Shown here piece by piece: positions 1-9,007 of a stretch of 64,000 nucleotides of DNA. Numbering within the stretch: the stretch's first letter is position 1; every line of letters starts with the position of its first letter. Position numbers and translations under genes: made by a program. The notes beneath the pieces were generated by a model. That model was not told where the DNA came from, did not search any database, and was given only the letters and a program-made list of their open reading frames with translations. This DNA comes from Mesoterricola sediminis (GTDB lineage: Bacteria; Acidobacteriota; Holophagae; Holophagales; Holophagaceae): contig NZ_AP027081.1 in the NCBI RefSeq assembly GCF_030295425.1, positions 4,460,605 through 4,524,604 on the forward strand. Reading direction: 5' to 3'.

Positions 1-792
1 ACCACCAACCGCGAGCTGCCGGTGGGCGCCCTCGTGGCGAACCGCCACCAGCCCCGCCTCCACTTCGACGAGGGCCTCCTCGAGGATCTCGCCGCGAGCC
101 TGCGGACCCACGGCATGGTCCAGCCCATCGTGGCGCGCAAGGTGGGCGACCGCTACGAGATCATCGCCGGCGAGCGCCGCTGGCGGGCCGCGAAGCTCGC
201 CGGGCTCACCACGGTCCCCGTCGTCCTCAAGGACGTCCCCGACGACCGGCTCCTGGAGTTCGCCCTGGTGGAGAACATCCAGCGGCAGGAGCTCAACCCG
301 ATCGAGGAGGCCAAGGCCTACTTCCAGCTCGGCGAGCACCTGCGCCTCACCCAGGAGCAGGTGGCGGACCGCGTGGGCAAGTCCCGCCCCCAGGTGGCCA
401 ACACCCTGCGGCTGCTGCGCCTCCCCTCCCGCCTCCAGGAGCTGGTGTCCTTCTCCCGCCTCTCCACGGGCCACGCCAAGGTCCTGCTCGGCGTCGAGGA
501 CGCCCGGCTCCAGGACCAGCTCGCCGAGGAGGTGGTCGAGAAGCAGCTCAGCGTCCGCGCCCTGGAGGCCCGCGTCCACAAGCTCGGGCGGGCGACCAAG
601 GGCAAGACCCGGCGCCACCATCCCCAGGCGGTCTTCCTCAAGGCGGCCGCCGAGGAGCTGACCCAGGCCTGGCGCACCCGGGTGGAGATCCGCCCCCGGG
701 GCAAGGGGGGCCTGCTCCAGATCCACTACGGCAGCGAGGCCGAGCTGGACCGGATCTTCGAAGGCTTGAAATCGGGCCCGGGAACCCGTTAA
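1..792 (+). CDS. parB: Chromosome partitioning protein ParB, 5' end outside window
   Basis: The reading frame is open from base 1, so the N-terminus lies outside the window; 263 residues are visible. ParB is a CTP-dependent DNA clamp that loads at parS and spreads to support origin segregation with ParA. Visible are the GERRWRA motif (ParB CTP-binding box) near residue 57, the ENIQR motif near residue 92, and a helix-turn-helix (LTQEQVADRVGKSRPQV) near residue 113 that reads parS. The C-terminal dimerisation segment is present and ends at a TAA stop. Three parS-like palindromes occur at about 51.4, 54.6 and 60.7 kb. parA is expected just upstream, outside the window. Confidence 0.95.
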   Translation, partial: TTNRELPVGALVANRHQPRLHFDEGLLEDLAASLRTHGMVQPIVARKVGDRYEIIAGERRWRAAKLAGLTTVPVVLKDVPDDRLLEFALVENIQRQELNPIEEAKAYFQLGEHLRLTQEQVADRVGKSRPQVANTLRLLRLPSRLQELVSFSRLSTGHAKVLLGVEDARLQDQLAEEVVEKQLSVRALEARVHKLGRATKGKTRRHHPQAVFLKAAAEELTQAWRTRVEIRPRGKGGLLQIHYGSEAELDRIFEGLKSGPGTR

Positions 793-900
793 CGTTTCCC
801 CTCGGTCCGGCCGGGCTGAGCCCGGCGGTCCGCCGGGGGTTTGGGGGGATCCGGATCATCCCAGCGCAGGGTCGCCGTTCCCCCCGGTTCTGAGGTGCCG

Positions 901-1752
901 ATGTCCTGGTTCATCAAGAAACGTCAGCAGAAGACCGCGGTCGAGGAGCGCACGGTCCGGGTCCCCGAGGGGCTCTGGGTCAAGTGCGAGGCCTGCCGCG
1001 AGCTCATCTACCGGGCCGAACTGGCCAACACGCGGAACGTCTGCCCCAAGTGCGGGTACCACTTCCGCATCGGGGTCGCCGAGCGCCTGGAATCCATGAT
1101 GGACCCGGGTTCCGTGGAGCTCTTCGGCAACCTCCGCAGCGGCGACCCCCTGGGCTTCGTCGCCACCAAGCCCTACAAGGACCAGCTCAAGCGCCTCCAC
1201 GAGGCGGGCCACGACCACGACGCCGTCCTCGTCGTGGAGGGCACCCTCAAGGGGCACCCGGTGGTCCTGGCCATCATGGACTGGGACTTCCTGGCCGCGA
1301 GCATGGGCAGCGTGGTGGGCGAGAAGCTCCGCCTGGGCGCCGAACGCGCCCTGGCCCAGGGCTGCGCCTACATCATCGTCAGCTGCTCGGGCGGGGCCCG
1401 CATGCAGGAGGGCACCCTCTCCCTCATGCAGATGGCCAAGGTGAGCGCGGCCCTGGCGCGCCTGGACGACGCCGGGATCCCCTACCTCTCGATCCTCACC
1501 GATCCCACGACGGGCGGGGTCAGCGCCAGCCACGCCATGCTGGGCGACCTCAACATCGCCGAACCCAAGGCCCTCATCGGCTTCGCCGGGCCGCGGGTCA
1601 TCGAACAAACCATCAAGCAGACCCTGCCCGAGGGCTTCCAGCGCTCCGAGTTCCTGCAGGCCCACGGCATGGTGGACAAGGTCGTCCCCCGCGACCGGCT
1701 GCGGGACTTCGTGGCCACGGCCCTGGACTGGATGACCGGCGGCCATGACTGA
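901..1752 (+). CDS. accD: Acetyl-CoA carboxylase carboxyltransferase subunit beta
   Basis: AccD with AccA transfers the carboxyl group from carboxy-biotin to acetyl-CoA, giving malonyl-CoA for fatty acid synthesis. The 283-residue protein has the N-terminal zinc ribbon with Cys29, Cys32, Cys48 and Cys51, followed by the crotonase-like carboxyltransferase fold with GGARMQEG. The ATG at 901 was chosen because a GAGG-type ribosome site lies just upstream and MSWFIKK is the usual family start; an in-frame extension to 841 is unlikely. The stop overlaps the start of folC by 8 nt, the classic accD-folC pairing. Confidence 0.96.
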   Translation: MSWFIKKRQQKTAVEERTVRVPEGLWVKCEACRELIYRAELANTRNVCPKCGYHFRIGVAERLESMMDPGSVELFGNLRSGDPLGFVATKPYKDQLKRLHEAGHDHDAVLVVEGTLKGHPVVLAIMDWDFLAASMGSVVGEKLRLGAERALAQGCAYIIVSCSGGARMQEGTLSLMQMAKVSAALARLDDAGIPYLSILTDPTTGGVSASHAMLGDLNIAEPKALIGFAGPRVIEQTIKQTLPEGFQRSEFLQAHGMVDKVVPRDRLRDFVATALDWMTGGHD

Positions 1753-2956
1753 GCCGGACGGCTTGCGCCGCCTGGAAGCGCGGGGCCACTGGGGCATCAA
1801 GTGCGGGCTGGAGAACATCAGGAGCCTGCTCGCGCGGCTGGACCACCCGGAGCGCGCCTGCCCCGTCGTTCTCATCGCCGGCACCAACGGCAAGGGCAGC
1901 ACCGGCGCCTTCCTGGCCCACGCCCTCCGGGCCGCCGGTCGCCGCGTCGGCTGGACCACCTCCCCCCACCTCCGCCACCCCCGGGAGCGCATCTGGGTGG
2001 ATGGGGCCTGCCTGGAGCCCGCCGAGCTGGAGGGGTTCCTGGAGGAGGTCTTCCGGGCGGAAGCGGCCCTGGGGCTGCGGGCCACGTACTTCGAGCTCAT
2101 GATCGCCGCCGCCTTCCTCGCCTTCCGTGCGGCGCGCCTGGACGGCGCCGTCGTGGAAGTGGGCATGGGCGGCCGCTGGGACGCCACCAACGCCTCGGAT
2201 CCCGTGCTCACCGTCCTCACCAACGTGGAACGGGACCACATGCAGTACCTGGGCTCCACCCGGGAGGCCATCGGCCGCGAGAAGCTCTGCACGGCGCGGC
2301 ACGGCCGGCCTCTCGTCCTGGGGCCGCGCCTGGACCCCGCCTGGATCTGGCCCCTGCTGGAATGCCGCCCGGTCCTCCACCCCGCGCCCGCCCTCCGCGC
2401 GGAGCACCTGGCCTGGGACCACAGCCGCGTGGCCGGCCATCGCGTGCCCCTCGCCGGCGCCCACCAGCTGGAGAACCTGGCCACGGCCCTGGAGGCCCTG
2501 CGCTGCCTGGGCGTGCCCGAGGCGGCCGCGTGGCGGGGCGTCGAGGCGACGCGCTGGCCGGGCCGGCTTTGGGCCGTGCCGGGGCTGGACGGCGTCACCC
2601 TGGATGGGGCCCACAATCTGGACGGCGCCCGGCGCCTGGCGGAGCACGCCCTCGCCACGGGCACCCGCCCCCACCTCTTCTTCAGCGCCATGGGCGACAA
2701 GGACCTGGCCGGCATGCGCGCCGAGCTGGAGCGCCTCGCGCCGGTCTCGCTCACCCTGGTGCACGGCGAGAACCCGCGGTATGCGACGCCCGAGGCCCTC
2801 CGGGAGATCTGGGGCACCCGCCAGGCGGTCCTGGACATCGCCACGGCCGCCGCCCGCCTGCGAGAACCCGCGGACGGCCCGCGCCTCGTGTGCGGCTCCC
2901 TCTATTTCATCGGCGACCTGCTGGGGGCCCTGGGCGTGGATCCCGCCCGCCCCTGA
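1745..2956 (+). CDS. folC: Folylpolyglutamate synthase / dihydrofolate synthase
   Basis: FolC adds glutamate to dihydropteroate and polyglutamylates folates in the cytoplasm. The 403-residue protein shows the Mur-ligase-type ATP loop GTNGKGST at residues 46-53, the TSPHL segment typical of FolC, and a C-terminal glutamate-ligase domain with the LDGAHN motif. Length is normal for the family. It overlaps accD by 8 nt and is probably co-transcribed with it. Confidence 0.93.
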   Translation: MTEPDGLRRLEARGHWGIKCGLENIRSLLARLDHPERACPVVLIAGTNGKGSTGAFLAHALRAAGRRVGWTTSPHLRHPRERIWVDGACLEPAELEGFLEEVFRAEAALGLRATYFELMIAAAFLAFRAARLDGAVVEVGMGGRWDATNASDPVLTVLTNVERDHMQYLGSTREAIGREKLCTARHGRPLVLGPRLDPAWIWPLLECRPVLHPAPALRAEHLAWDHSRVAGHRVPLAGAHQLENLATALEALRCLGVPEAAAWRGVEATRWPGRLWAVPGLDGVTLDGAHNLDGARRLAEHALATGTRPHLFFSAMGDKDLAGMRAELERLAPVSLTLVHGENPRYATPEALREIWGTRQAVLDIATAAARLREPADGPRLVCGSLYFIGDLLGALGVDPARP

Positions 2957-2979
2957 GATGGTAACGTGGGGGGCAGCCT

Positions 2980-5547
2980 ATGAGCCTCCCACCCGGATCC
3001 CGGCTCGGTCCCTACGAGCTCGTCGCCCTCCTCGGCGCCGGAGGGATGGGCGAGGTCTACCGGGCCCTGGATCCCCGCCTGGGCCGGGACGTGGCCCTCA
3101 AGGTCCTCCACGCCTCCGGGGCCTCCGATCCGCAGCAGCTCCGCCGGTTCGAGCAGGAGGCCCGGGCGGTGGCCGCCCTGAACCATCCCAACATCCTCCA
3201 GGTGTACGACACGGGCCTGCACGAGGACGCGCCGTACATCGTCATGGAACTCCTGGAGGGGTCCAACCTGCGGGAGCGCATGGGGGGCCAGCCCCTCCCG
3301 CCCCGCCGGGTCCTGGACATCGCGATCCAGGCGGCCCGGGGCCTCGCGGCCGCCCATGACAAGAAGATCATCCACCGGGACCTCAAGCCGGAGAACCTGT
3401 TCATCACCACCGAAGGCCTGGTGAAGATCCTGGACTTCGGGCTCGCCAAGCTCGCCCCCGCCCTTCCCCAGGACGCGGAGAAGACCCTGGCCCAGCCCTT
3501 CGCCGCGGGCGCGACCCTGGCCGGCACCCTCCTCGGCACCACGGGCTACATGTCCCCCGAGCAGGTGAACGGCTCGGAGGTGGACGCCCGCTCCGACCTC
3601 TTCGCCTTCGGCGCCATCCTCTACGAGCTGGTCGCGGGCCGCCCCCCCTTCCAGCGCCCCACCCTGGTGGAGACCCTGCACGCCATCCTCAAGGAGGAGC
3701 CTCCGGATCCGGACCCGGCCGGGCGCCTGCCGCCGGCCCTGGCCCGGGCCCTGCACCGGTGCCTGGAGAAGGATCCGCGGCGGCGGTTCCAGACCGCCGC
3801 GGACCTGCTTTTCCACCTGGAGGGGGCCACGCTCCCCCAGAGCACCCAGACCCACCTGCGCCTCCCCTGGCGCCCCCGGCCCGTGCCCCGGTGGCTCCGC
3901 CTCGCGGCGGCCACGGCCGGATTGGCGGCCTTGGCCGCGGGCGCCTTCCTGCTGGGGCGGCGCGCCTCGGCCCCCGCGCCGCCGGGGTACCACCGGCTCA
4001 CCTACCGCAAAGGCGTCATCCGCTCCGCCCGGTTTTCCGCCGATGGGCAGACCTACGTGTACAGCCTCCACACCACCGGCCGCACCCAGGTGCTGGCGGG
4101 ACGCACGGACGGTGTTGGCGCCCGGTCTCTGGGCCTCCCGGAGGGAACCGAGATCCTCGCCATCTCCCGGCACGGCGACATGGCCCTCCTGCTGAGGCCG
4201 GATCCTTCGGACGCAGGCACGCTGGCCATCGCGCCCCTCTCCGGCGGGGCGCCCCGGGAGCGCCTCGCCCAGGTGTACGAGGCCGACTGGAGCCCCGACG
4301 GCCAGCACCTGGCCGTCATCCGCAAGGGCGCGGACAGCCACTACGTGGTCGAGTATCCCATCGGGCATCCCGTCTACCACGGCCCCCCGGTGACCCCCAC
4401 CCTCCTGGACAACGTCCGGGTCAGCCCCCGGGGGGACCGGGTCGCCTTCCTGGAGCACCTGGGCATCGGCCGCGAAAGCCTGTCCGTGGTGGACCGCGCC
4501 GGGCGCCGGACCGTGCTGGTGGAGGGCGCCTGCGAGACCCTGGCCTGGGCCCCCGACGGCAAGCGCCTCTTCTTCACCTTCCAGCCCGGGGGGGACCGGC
4601 ATGAGATCCGGTCCGTGACCCTCGCCGGGCGCCAGCAGGTCGTGGCGACCGTCCTGGGCCGCGTGCGGATCCGGGACATCACCCCCTCGGGCCGGCTCCT
4701 GCTGGACCAGACCCTCAACCGCACCTCCATGGTCCTCCAGGGACCCAGATCCCCGGCCGGCCAGGACCTCTCCTGGCTGAACACCTCGTACCTCGCCGAT
4801 CTCTCGGCCGACGGCGCCCAGGTCCTCTTCGGCGAACCCCAGGAGGGCCCGGGACCCGGCGGCGCCTACCTCCGGCGCCGGGACGGGGGGGACGCCGTGC
4901 GCCTGGGGGACGGGGATCCCCTGTCCCTGGCGCCCGACGGCTCCGCAGCCCTCATCCTCTCCGTCGACGCCCGGAAGGCCCTCTCCCTCTTCCCCACCGG
5001 CCAGGGCGCGCCCCGGGTCCTCTGTCCGACGGTGCGGGCGGACTGGGCCGTGTTCGCCGCCGGCGGCAGCCAGGTCCTGGTGGGCGGCATCGGCCCCGAC
5101 GGCGAATTCCGGGTCTGGCTGCAGCCGGCGGCGGGCGGCGCGCCCACCCCCTGGACCGCCGCCGTGCCCCCCGAGGCCTTTCCGGTGGTGGCCCCCGGCG
5201 GCGCCCAGGTCGCCCTGGCGCCGGTGCGCGGCCGGGTGGAGATCTACACCCTGGAAGGCCGGCTCCTGCGGACGGTGCGGGGCCTCCGGGAGGGCGAGAT
5301 CCCCGTCCAGTGGGAGCCCTCCGGCCAAGCGCTGCTGCTGGCCGACTTGACCGGCCTCCCCGCGCGCCTCACGCGCCTCGACCTGGCCACGGGCGCCCGG
5401 CGACCCTGGCGGGAGGTGGGCCCCCCGGACCGGGACGGTGTCGACCGCCTGCGCGCCCTGGTGGTGAGCGCCGATGGGCGGACCCTGGCCTACGCCTACA
5501 CCCGCACCCTGGCCTCCGACCTCTACGTGACGGATCCGCTGCCCTGA
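2980..5547 (+). CDS. Membrane-anchored Ser/Thr protein kinase with C-terminal propeller-like region
   Basis: Residues about 11-280 form a complete Hanks-type kinase: glycine loop GAGGMGEVY (19-27), ATP-binding Lys41, HRDLKPEN catalytic loop (132-139), DFG (152-154) and a GTTGYMSPEQ activation segment, so it should be active. One membrane segment lies at about 305-326. The remaining 500 or so residues show repeated short Asp/Gly-rich blades such as SADGQ, SPDGQ, APDGK and APDGS, resembling TolB/WD40 propellers, and would be extracytoplasmic. It starts 23 nt after folC and ends at a strong hairpin terminator. The signal it senses and its substrates cannot be told from sequence. Confidence 0.9.
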   Translation: MSLPPGSRLGPYELVALLGAGGMGEVYRALDPRLGRDVALKVLHASGASDPQQLRRFEQEARAVAALNHPNILQVYDTGLHEDAPYIVMELLEGSNLRERMGGQPLPPRRVLDIAIQAARGLAAAHDKKIIHRDLKPENLFITTEGLVKILDFGLAKLAPALPQDAEKTLAQPFAAGATLAGTLLGTTGYMSPEQVNGSEVDARSDLFAFGAILYELVAGRPPFQRPTLVETLHAILKEEPPDPDPAGRLPPALARALHRCLEKDPRRRFQTAADLLFHLEGATLPQSTQTHLRLPWRPRPVPRWLRLAAATAGLAALAAGAFLLGRRASAPAPPGYHRLTYRKGVIRSARFSADGQTYVYSLHTTGRTQVLAGRTDGVGARSLGLPEGTEILAISRHGDMALLLRPDPSDAGTLAIAPLSGGAPRERLAQVYEADWSPDGQHLAVIRKGADSHYVVEYPIGHPVYHGPPVTPTLLDNVRVSPRGDRVAFLEHLGIGRESLSVVDRAGRRTVLVEGACETLAWAPDGKRLFFTFQPGGDRHEIRSVTLAGRQQVVATVLGRVRIRDITPSGRLLLDQTLNRTSMVLQGPRSPAGQDLSWLNTSYLADLSADGAQVLFGEPQEGPGPGGAYLRRRDGGDAVRLGDGDPLSLAPDGSAALILSVDARKALSLFPTGQGAPRVLCPTVRADWAVFAAGGSQVLVGGIGPDGEFRVWLQPAAGGAPTPWTAAVPPEAFPVVAPGGAQVALAPVRGRVEIYTLEGRLLRTVRGLREGEIPVQWEPSGQALLLADLTGLPARLTRLDLATGARRPWREVGPPDRDGVDRLRALVVSADGRTLAYAYTRTLASDLYVTDPLP

Positions 5548-5553
5548 CGAACG

Positions 5554-5577
5554 GAAGGCCCCCGGAAGGGGGCCTTC
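5554..5577 (+). terminator. Rho-independent-type terminator after the kinase gene
   Basis: A perfect 10-bp stem (GAAGGCCCCC / GGGGGCCTTC) with a GGAA loop starts 6 nt after the kinase stop and is followed by the pyrimidine-rich GTCTTCTTCT. A hairpin built on the same sequence terminates the TonB receptor gene at 8907-8936. Confidence 0.75.
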
Positions 5578-5709
5578 GTCTTCTTCTGCTTCCAACCCCG
5601 CGTGTCCATCTCCGGGAGCCAGTCGGAGCGGGCGCGGCCCTCACGTCTTCAGGTATGCGCGGATGGCGGGTGGGGTTCCCCGGAATTCCGAATCGGGTCC
5701 AAAGAAAAT

Positions 5710-5737
5710 AAAAAGGGTCGCCGCGTAAACCCTTTTT
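5710..5737. terminator. Second, AT-rich hairpin terminator candidate
   Basis: AAAAAGGGT and ACCCTTTTT form a 9-bp stem around a 10-nt loop. Because the stem starts with five A and ends with five T, it could stop transcription in either direction and would insulate the TonB receptor promoter from read-through of the kinase gene. Confidence 0.5.
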
Positions 5738-5770
5738 GAAATTCAGTCTTAATTGAATTTATGTGAAGCT

Positions 5771-5799
5771 GTGACAAGTTGGTGAATTTTTTATATAAA
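5771..5799 (+). promoter_or_regulatory. Sigma-70-like promoter for the TonB receptor gene
   Basis: GTGACA (5771-5776) and TATAAA (5794-5799) are separated by exactly 17 bp, the optimal spacing, inside a strongly AT-rich stretch. The predicted start is near 5806, giving a leader of about 170 nt before the ATG at 5975. The -35 overlaps a TGTGACAAGTTGG element whose near-copy lies in inverted orientation at 5861-5873. Confidence 0.6.
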
Positions 5800-5974
5800 T
5801 TTATCCACTCTTTCTCCTTGCATTTCAACAAAAGAGGATTGTAATGACGGCAATCCGCCACCGAATTGTCACAACCATGCGTTGGACGACACGGGGTCAT
5901 TGCCAGACTGCACTTCCACCGTCCCGGGACCGAGAACCCGGGACCTCCCCTCAACGTTCCATAGGAGCCAGCCT

Positions 5975-8890
5975 ATGACTAACCGCTTTGCCAAGCTGGG
6001 CTTTACAGCCCTGGCCCTGGTCGCCAGCCCCGCGCTGGTCGCCCAGACCTCCACGACGGGAAGCGTCAACGGCGTCGTTGCCGACAAGGGCGGCGCCCCT
6101 GTCGCCGGCGCGACCATCCTCATGGTTTCCGGTCAGATCAGCCGCACCGTGGTGACGGACGCGGAAGGCCGGTTCTCCGCGAGCCTCCTCAACCCCGGCC
6201 GTTGGACCTGCACGGTGTCCAAGCCCGGGTACACGACCACCAAGCAGACCGTCTCGGTCAGCATCAACACCAACACCCTCGCCAACTTCAAGATGGGCAA
6301 GGAAGGGTCCGCCACCGTCGAAGTGGTCGCCTCCGCCACCGCGGTCGACACAACTTCGACCACGACCGGCTCGAACTTCTCCATGGACGTCATCGCGGAC
6401 GTGCCGAAGGGCCGCGACATCGGCGACGTGGCGTTCATGACCCCGGGCGTGTCGTTCTCCGGCTTCAACGCCAGCGACAGCCTCGGCCTGAACATCTCCA
6501 TCGCCGGCGCCTCCGGCGCCGAGAACTCCTTCAGCGTGGACGGCCTGAAGACCAACGACATGCGCTACGGCGGCCAGGGCGTCTCCATGAGCCAGGAGTT
6601 CGTCGACCAGATCGAGGTCCAGACCGGCGGCTACAAGCCCGAGTACTCCGCCATGGGCGGTGTGTTCAACGTGCTCACCAAGAGCGGCACAAACACCTTC
6701 GCCGGCAGCGCCTGGGCCGACATGAGCCCCGGCTCCCTGTCCCCCGCCCTGAAGAAGAACGCCTTCTACTCCGAGTCCAAGCCCGTCGACACCTACCAGA
6801 TCGGCGCGCTGGCCAGCGGCGCCTTCATCAAGGACAAGTTCTTCTACGCCGTGGGCCTCAACCTGCTGCAGACGAACACCCCCAGCTCCCCGAACCTGGA
6901 CGGCCTTTCGGTTGGCGCCATCAAGACGCCCACCTACCAGTTCTTCGCCAAGTTCAACTACTACCTGAACACGGACAACCAGCTGACCGCTTCCTACTTC
7001 GGCAGCCAGCAGACCGCGGACCAGGACAACAACGCGGCCACGCCCGGCGATTTCGTGGACGGCCACGGCAACATGTGGTCCGGCAACAAGACCAAGGACA
7101 ATTCCAACAACTTCAGCCTGATCTGGGATTCCGCCCTCACGACCAACTTCAGCATGTCGGTGAAGCTCGGCCAGGCCAGCCGCCTCAACCAGGTCACCCC
7201 CAAGTCGGACACCCCCGAGGTGATCGACTACACCTACTTCTACGGGCCCCGCACCGGCTTCCCCGGCGGCGCCGGCTACGGCCAGGCCGACGAGGGCATC
7301 CGCTGGGCCACCGGCGGCTACGGCACCAACGAGAAGGAGACCAACCTCCTCCGGCAGGGCTCCATCGACTTCACCTGGGTCCTGGGGAACCACTCCGTCA
7401 AGGGCGGCTTCTCCCACATGACCTCGCGGTACGAGACCCACAGCCACCGCAGCGGCGCCGAGAGCGTGGTCTGGTACACCAACATGGCGGCCAATGGCGA
7501 GCTGCGCATCAGCAAGCGTCTCTACACCAATGACTCCGTCGCCAACGCCGAATTCCAGGCCCTGTACCTGCAGGACACCTGGCAGGTGACCAAGAACCTG
7601 AACCTGTTCTACGGCGCCCGCGCCGAGCACCAGACCCAGAAGGGCAACAACGGGAAGCCCTTCATGGAGTTCAAGTTCACGGACTACATCCAGCCCCGCA
7701 TCGGCTTCACCTGGGACATCAAGGGCGACGCCACGTCCAAGCTGTCCGGCAGCTTCGCCGAATACTACGAGCAGATCCCGCAGCGGATGGCCATCCGCAC
7801 CTACGGCAACGAGGATTACTTCCGCTACAACTACTACGGCAGCGGCTACACCGGCCCCGTCCTCATGTGGAATGCCGCCGCCTCCACCCAGCCCTGGACC
7901 CTGGTCAATGGCCAGACCCCCGTGCTCGCCGCCAACTACTCCCTCGGCTGGAGCCACGATCCCATCGCCGACGGCGTCAAGCTGCCGAAGCGCATCGAGT
8001 ACCAGCTGGGCTACGACCAGCAGGTGTCCACCACCACCACCCTCGGCATCCACGGCCGCTACCGCAAGCTGACGAACCCCCTCGAGGATTCGGAGCTGGT
8101 GGTCAACGACGGCTCCGGAACGCCCCTGGATCCCAACGACGACGTGGGCCAGGCCGTCATCTGGAACCCGCGTCCCGGCAAGGTCTCCTTCACGAACCTG
8201 GCGGGCCAGCACGTCACCGTCGACGTCCAGGGCTACCCCGAGGCCTACAACGAGTACAAGGCCGTGGACGTCTCGTACACCTACAAGACGGCCAACACCC
8301 TCCTCTTCCTGGGCTACACCTGGAGCCGGAACTACGGCAATTACGAGGGCCTCATCAGCCCCTCCAATGGCCAGGCTGACGGCAACATCACCGCCTCGTA
8401 CGACTACCAGCCCTACGTCGGCACGGGCCTCCTCCCCGTCGACCACGAGCACGCCTTCAAGGCCTACGGCTACCACAAGTTCCTGGTCGGCCAGCTGGAT
8501 TCCCTCACCCTGGGCTTCAATTTCATGGCCCAGAGCGGCACGCCCATCTCCAAGCAGGACAACGGCGACAGCACCTACGGTGCCGGCCTGGGCGATCCCG
8601 GTGGCTACGGCAACGCCACCTTCGTGGGCGGCCTGATGGGCAACTACGGCCGCACCCAGACCCAGACCAAGCTGGACGTGAACATGATGTACACCCACGT
8701 CCTCGCCAACAAGATGAAGCTCTCCGGCTTCCTCCAGATCTACAACCTCTACAACTACCGTCCCGCCCTCTCGGTCTTCGAGCAGGCCGCCGACGTGCTC
8801 GGCAACATGCTGCCGGACGGCAAGTGGAGGTCCCCCACCACGTACCAGGCTCCCCGGTCCTTCCGCTTCGGCGTGAAGCTGGCCTTCTGA
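5975..8890 (+). CDS. TonB-dependent receptor with N-terminal carboxypeptidase-regulatory-like domain
   Basis: This outer-membrane beta-barrel protein of 971 residues probably imports large substrates with TonB energy. It has a signal peptide (about residues 1-23, cleavage near LVAQ), a carboxypeptidase-regulatory-like beta-sandwich at about 28-110 (VNGVVADKGGAPVAGATI), a plug domain with FSVDGLKTND, and a barrel rich in aromatic residues ending in Phe (FGVKLAF), as BAM substrates do. The start at 5975 was chosen because TAGGAG precedes it and the signal peptide begins there. The Oar-like architecture is typical of Acidobacteriota. Substrate is unknown; no SusD-like or periplasmic partner lies next to it. 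Confidence 0.88.
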   Translation: MTNRFAKLGFTALALVASPALVAQTSTTGSVNGVVADKGGAPVAGATILMVSGQISRTVVTDAEGRFSASLLNPGRWTCTVSKPGYTTTKQTVSVSINTNTLANFKMGKEGSATVEVVASATAVDTTSTTTGSNFSMDVIADVPKGRDIGDVAFMTPGVSFSGFNASDSLGLNISIAGASGAENSFSVDGLKTNDMRYGGQGVSMSQEFVDQIEVQTGGYKPEYSAMGGVFNVLTKSGTNTFAGSAWADMSPGSLSPALKKNAFYSESKPVDTYQIGALASGAFIKDKFFYAVGLNLLQTNTPSSPNLDGLSVGAIKTPTYQFFAKFNYYLNTDNQLTASYFGSQQTADQDNNAATPGDFVDGHGNMWSGNKTKDNSNNFSLIWDSALTTNFSMSVKLGQASRLNQVTPKSDTPEVIDYTYFYGPRTGFPGGAGYGQADEGIRWATGGYGTNEKETNLLRQGSIDFTWVLGNHSVKGGFSHMTSRYETHSHRSGAESVVWYTNMAANGELRISKRLYTNDSVANAEFQALYLQDTWQVTKNLNLFYGARAEHQTQKGNNGKPFMEFKFTDYIQPRIGFTWDIKGDATSKLSGSFAEYYEQIPQRMAIRTYGNEDYFRYNYYGSGYTGPVLMWNAAASTQPWTLVNGQTPVLAANYSLGWSHDPIADGVKLPKRIEYQLGYDQQVSTTTTLGIHGRYRKLTNPLEDSELVVNDGSGTPLDPNDDVGQAVIWNPRPGKVSFTNLAGQHVTVDVQGYPEAYNEYKAVDVSYTYKTANTLLFLGYTWSRNYGNYEGLISPSNGQADGNITASYDYQPYVGTGLLPVDHEHAFKAYGYHKFLVGQLDSLTLGFNFMAQSGTPISKQDNGDSTYGAGLGDPGGYGNATFVGGLMGNYGRTQTQTKLDVNMMYTHVLANKMKLSGFLQIYNLYNYRPALSVFEQAADVLGNMLPDGKWRSPTTYQAPRSFRFGVKLAF

Positions 8891-8906
8891 GCCGTTCCAC
8901 CCAACC

Positions 8907-8936
8907 CGAAGGCCCCCGCGCGAGCGGGGGCCTTCG
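8907..8936. terminator. Bidirectional terminator between the TonB receptor gene and argF
   Basis: A perfect 13-bp stem CGAAGGCCCCCGC / GCGGGGGCCTTCG with a GCGA loop lies 16 nt after the receptor stop codon, between convergent genes. Confidence 0.75.
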
Positions 8937-9007
8937 TGTACGGGCCCGGGCGCCTGGGGCAGCGGCCGATCCCCTCGGAGGATCCAGGCTCCGTCGCGGA
9001 CGCTGAG

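Larger units (their letters stand above)
5578..5974. other. AT-rich intergenic region upstream of the TonB receptor gene
   Basis: This 397-bp gap holds no convincing gene. From about 5690 to 5870 it is far more AT-rich than the surrounding chromosome. It contains a second hairpin with a T-run (5710-5737), a sigma-70-like promoter (5771-5799), two opposed copies of a TGTGACAA motif (5770 and 5866), a GGATTG/CAATCC hairpin (5836-5856) and a GTCCCGGG/CCCGGGAC stem (5921-5944) shortly before the ribosome site. Confidence 0.7.

Noticed and set aside
2902..5595. Very long open frame on the minus strand opposite the kinase gene (and similar ones opposite nuoN, nuoL, lon and the TonB receptor gene)
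   Set aside because: They mirror codon-position GC bias of the real genes, have Gly/Ala/Arg/His-dominated composition and no recognisable domain.
5801..5809. TTATCCACT, one mismatch from a DnaA box, in an AT-rich stretch
   Set aside because: Single copy, located just after a good -10 element; no box cluster. The origin is more likely beyond rpmH at the right end.
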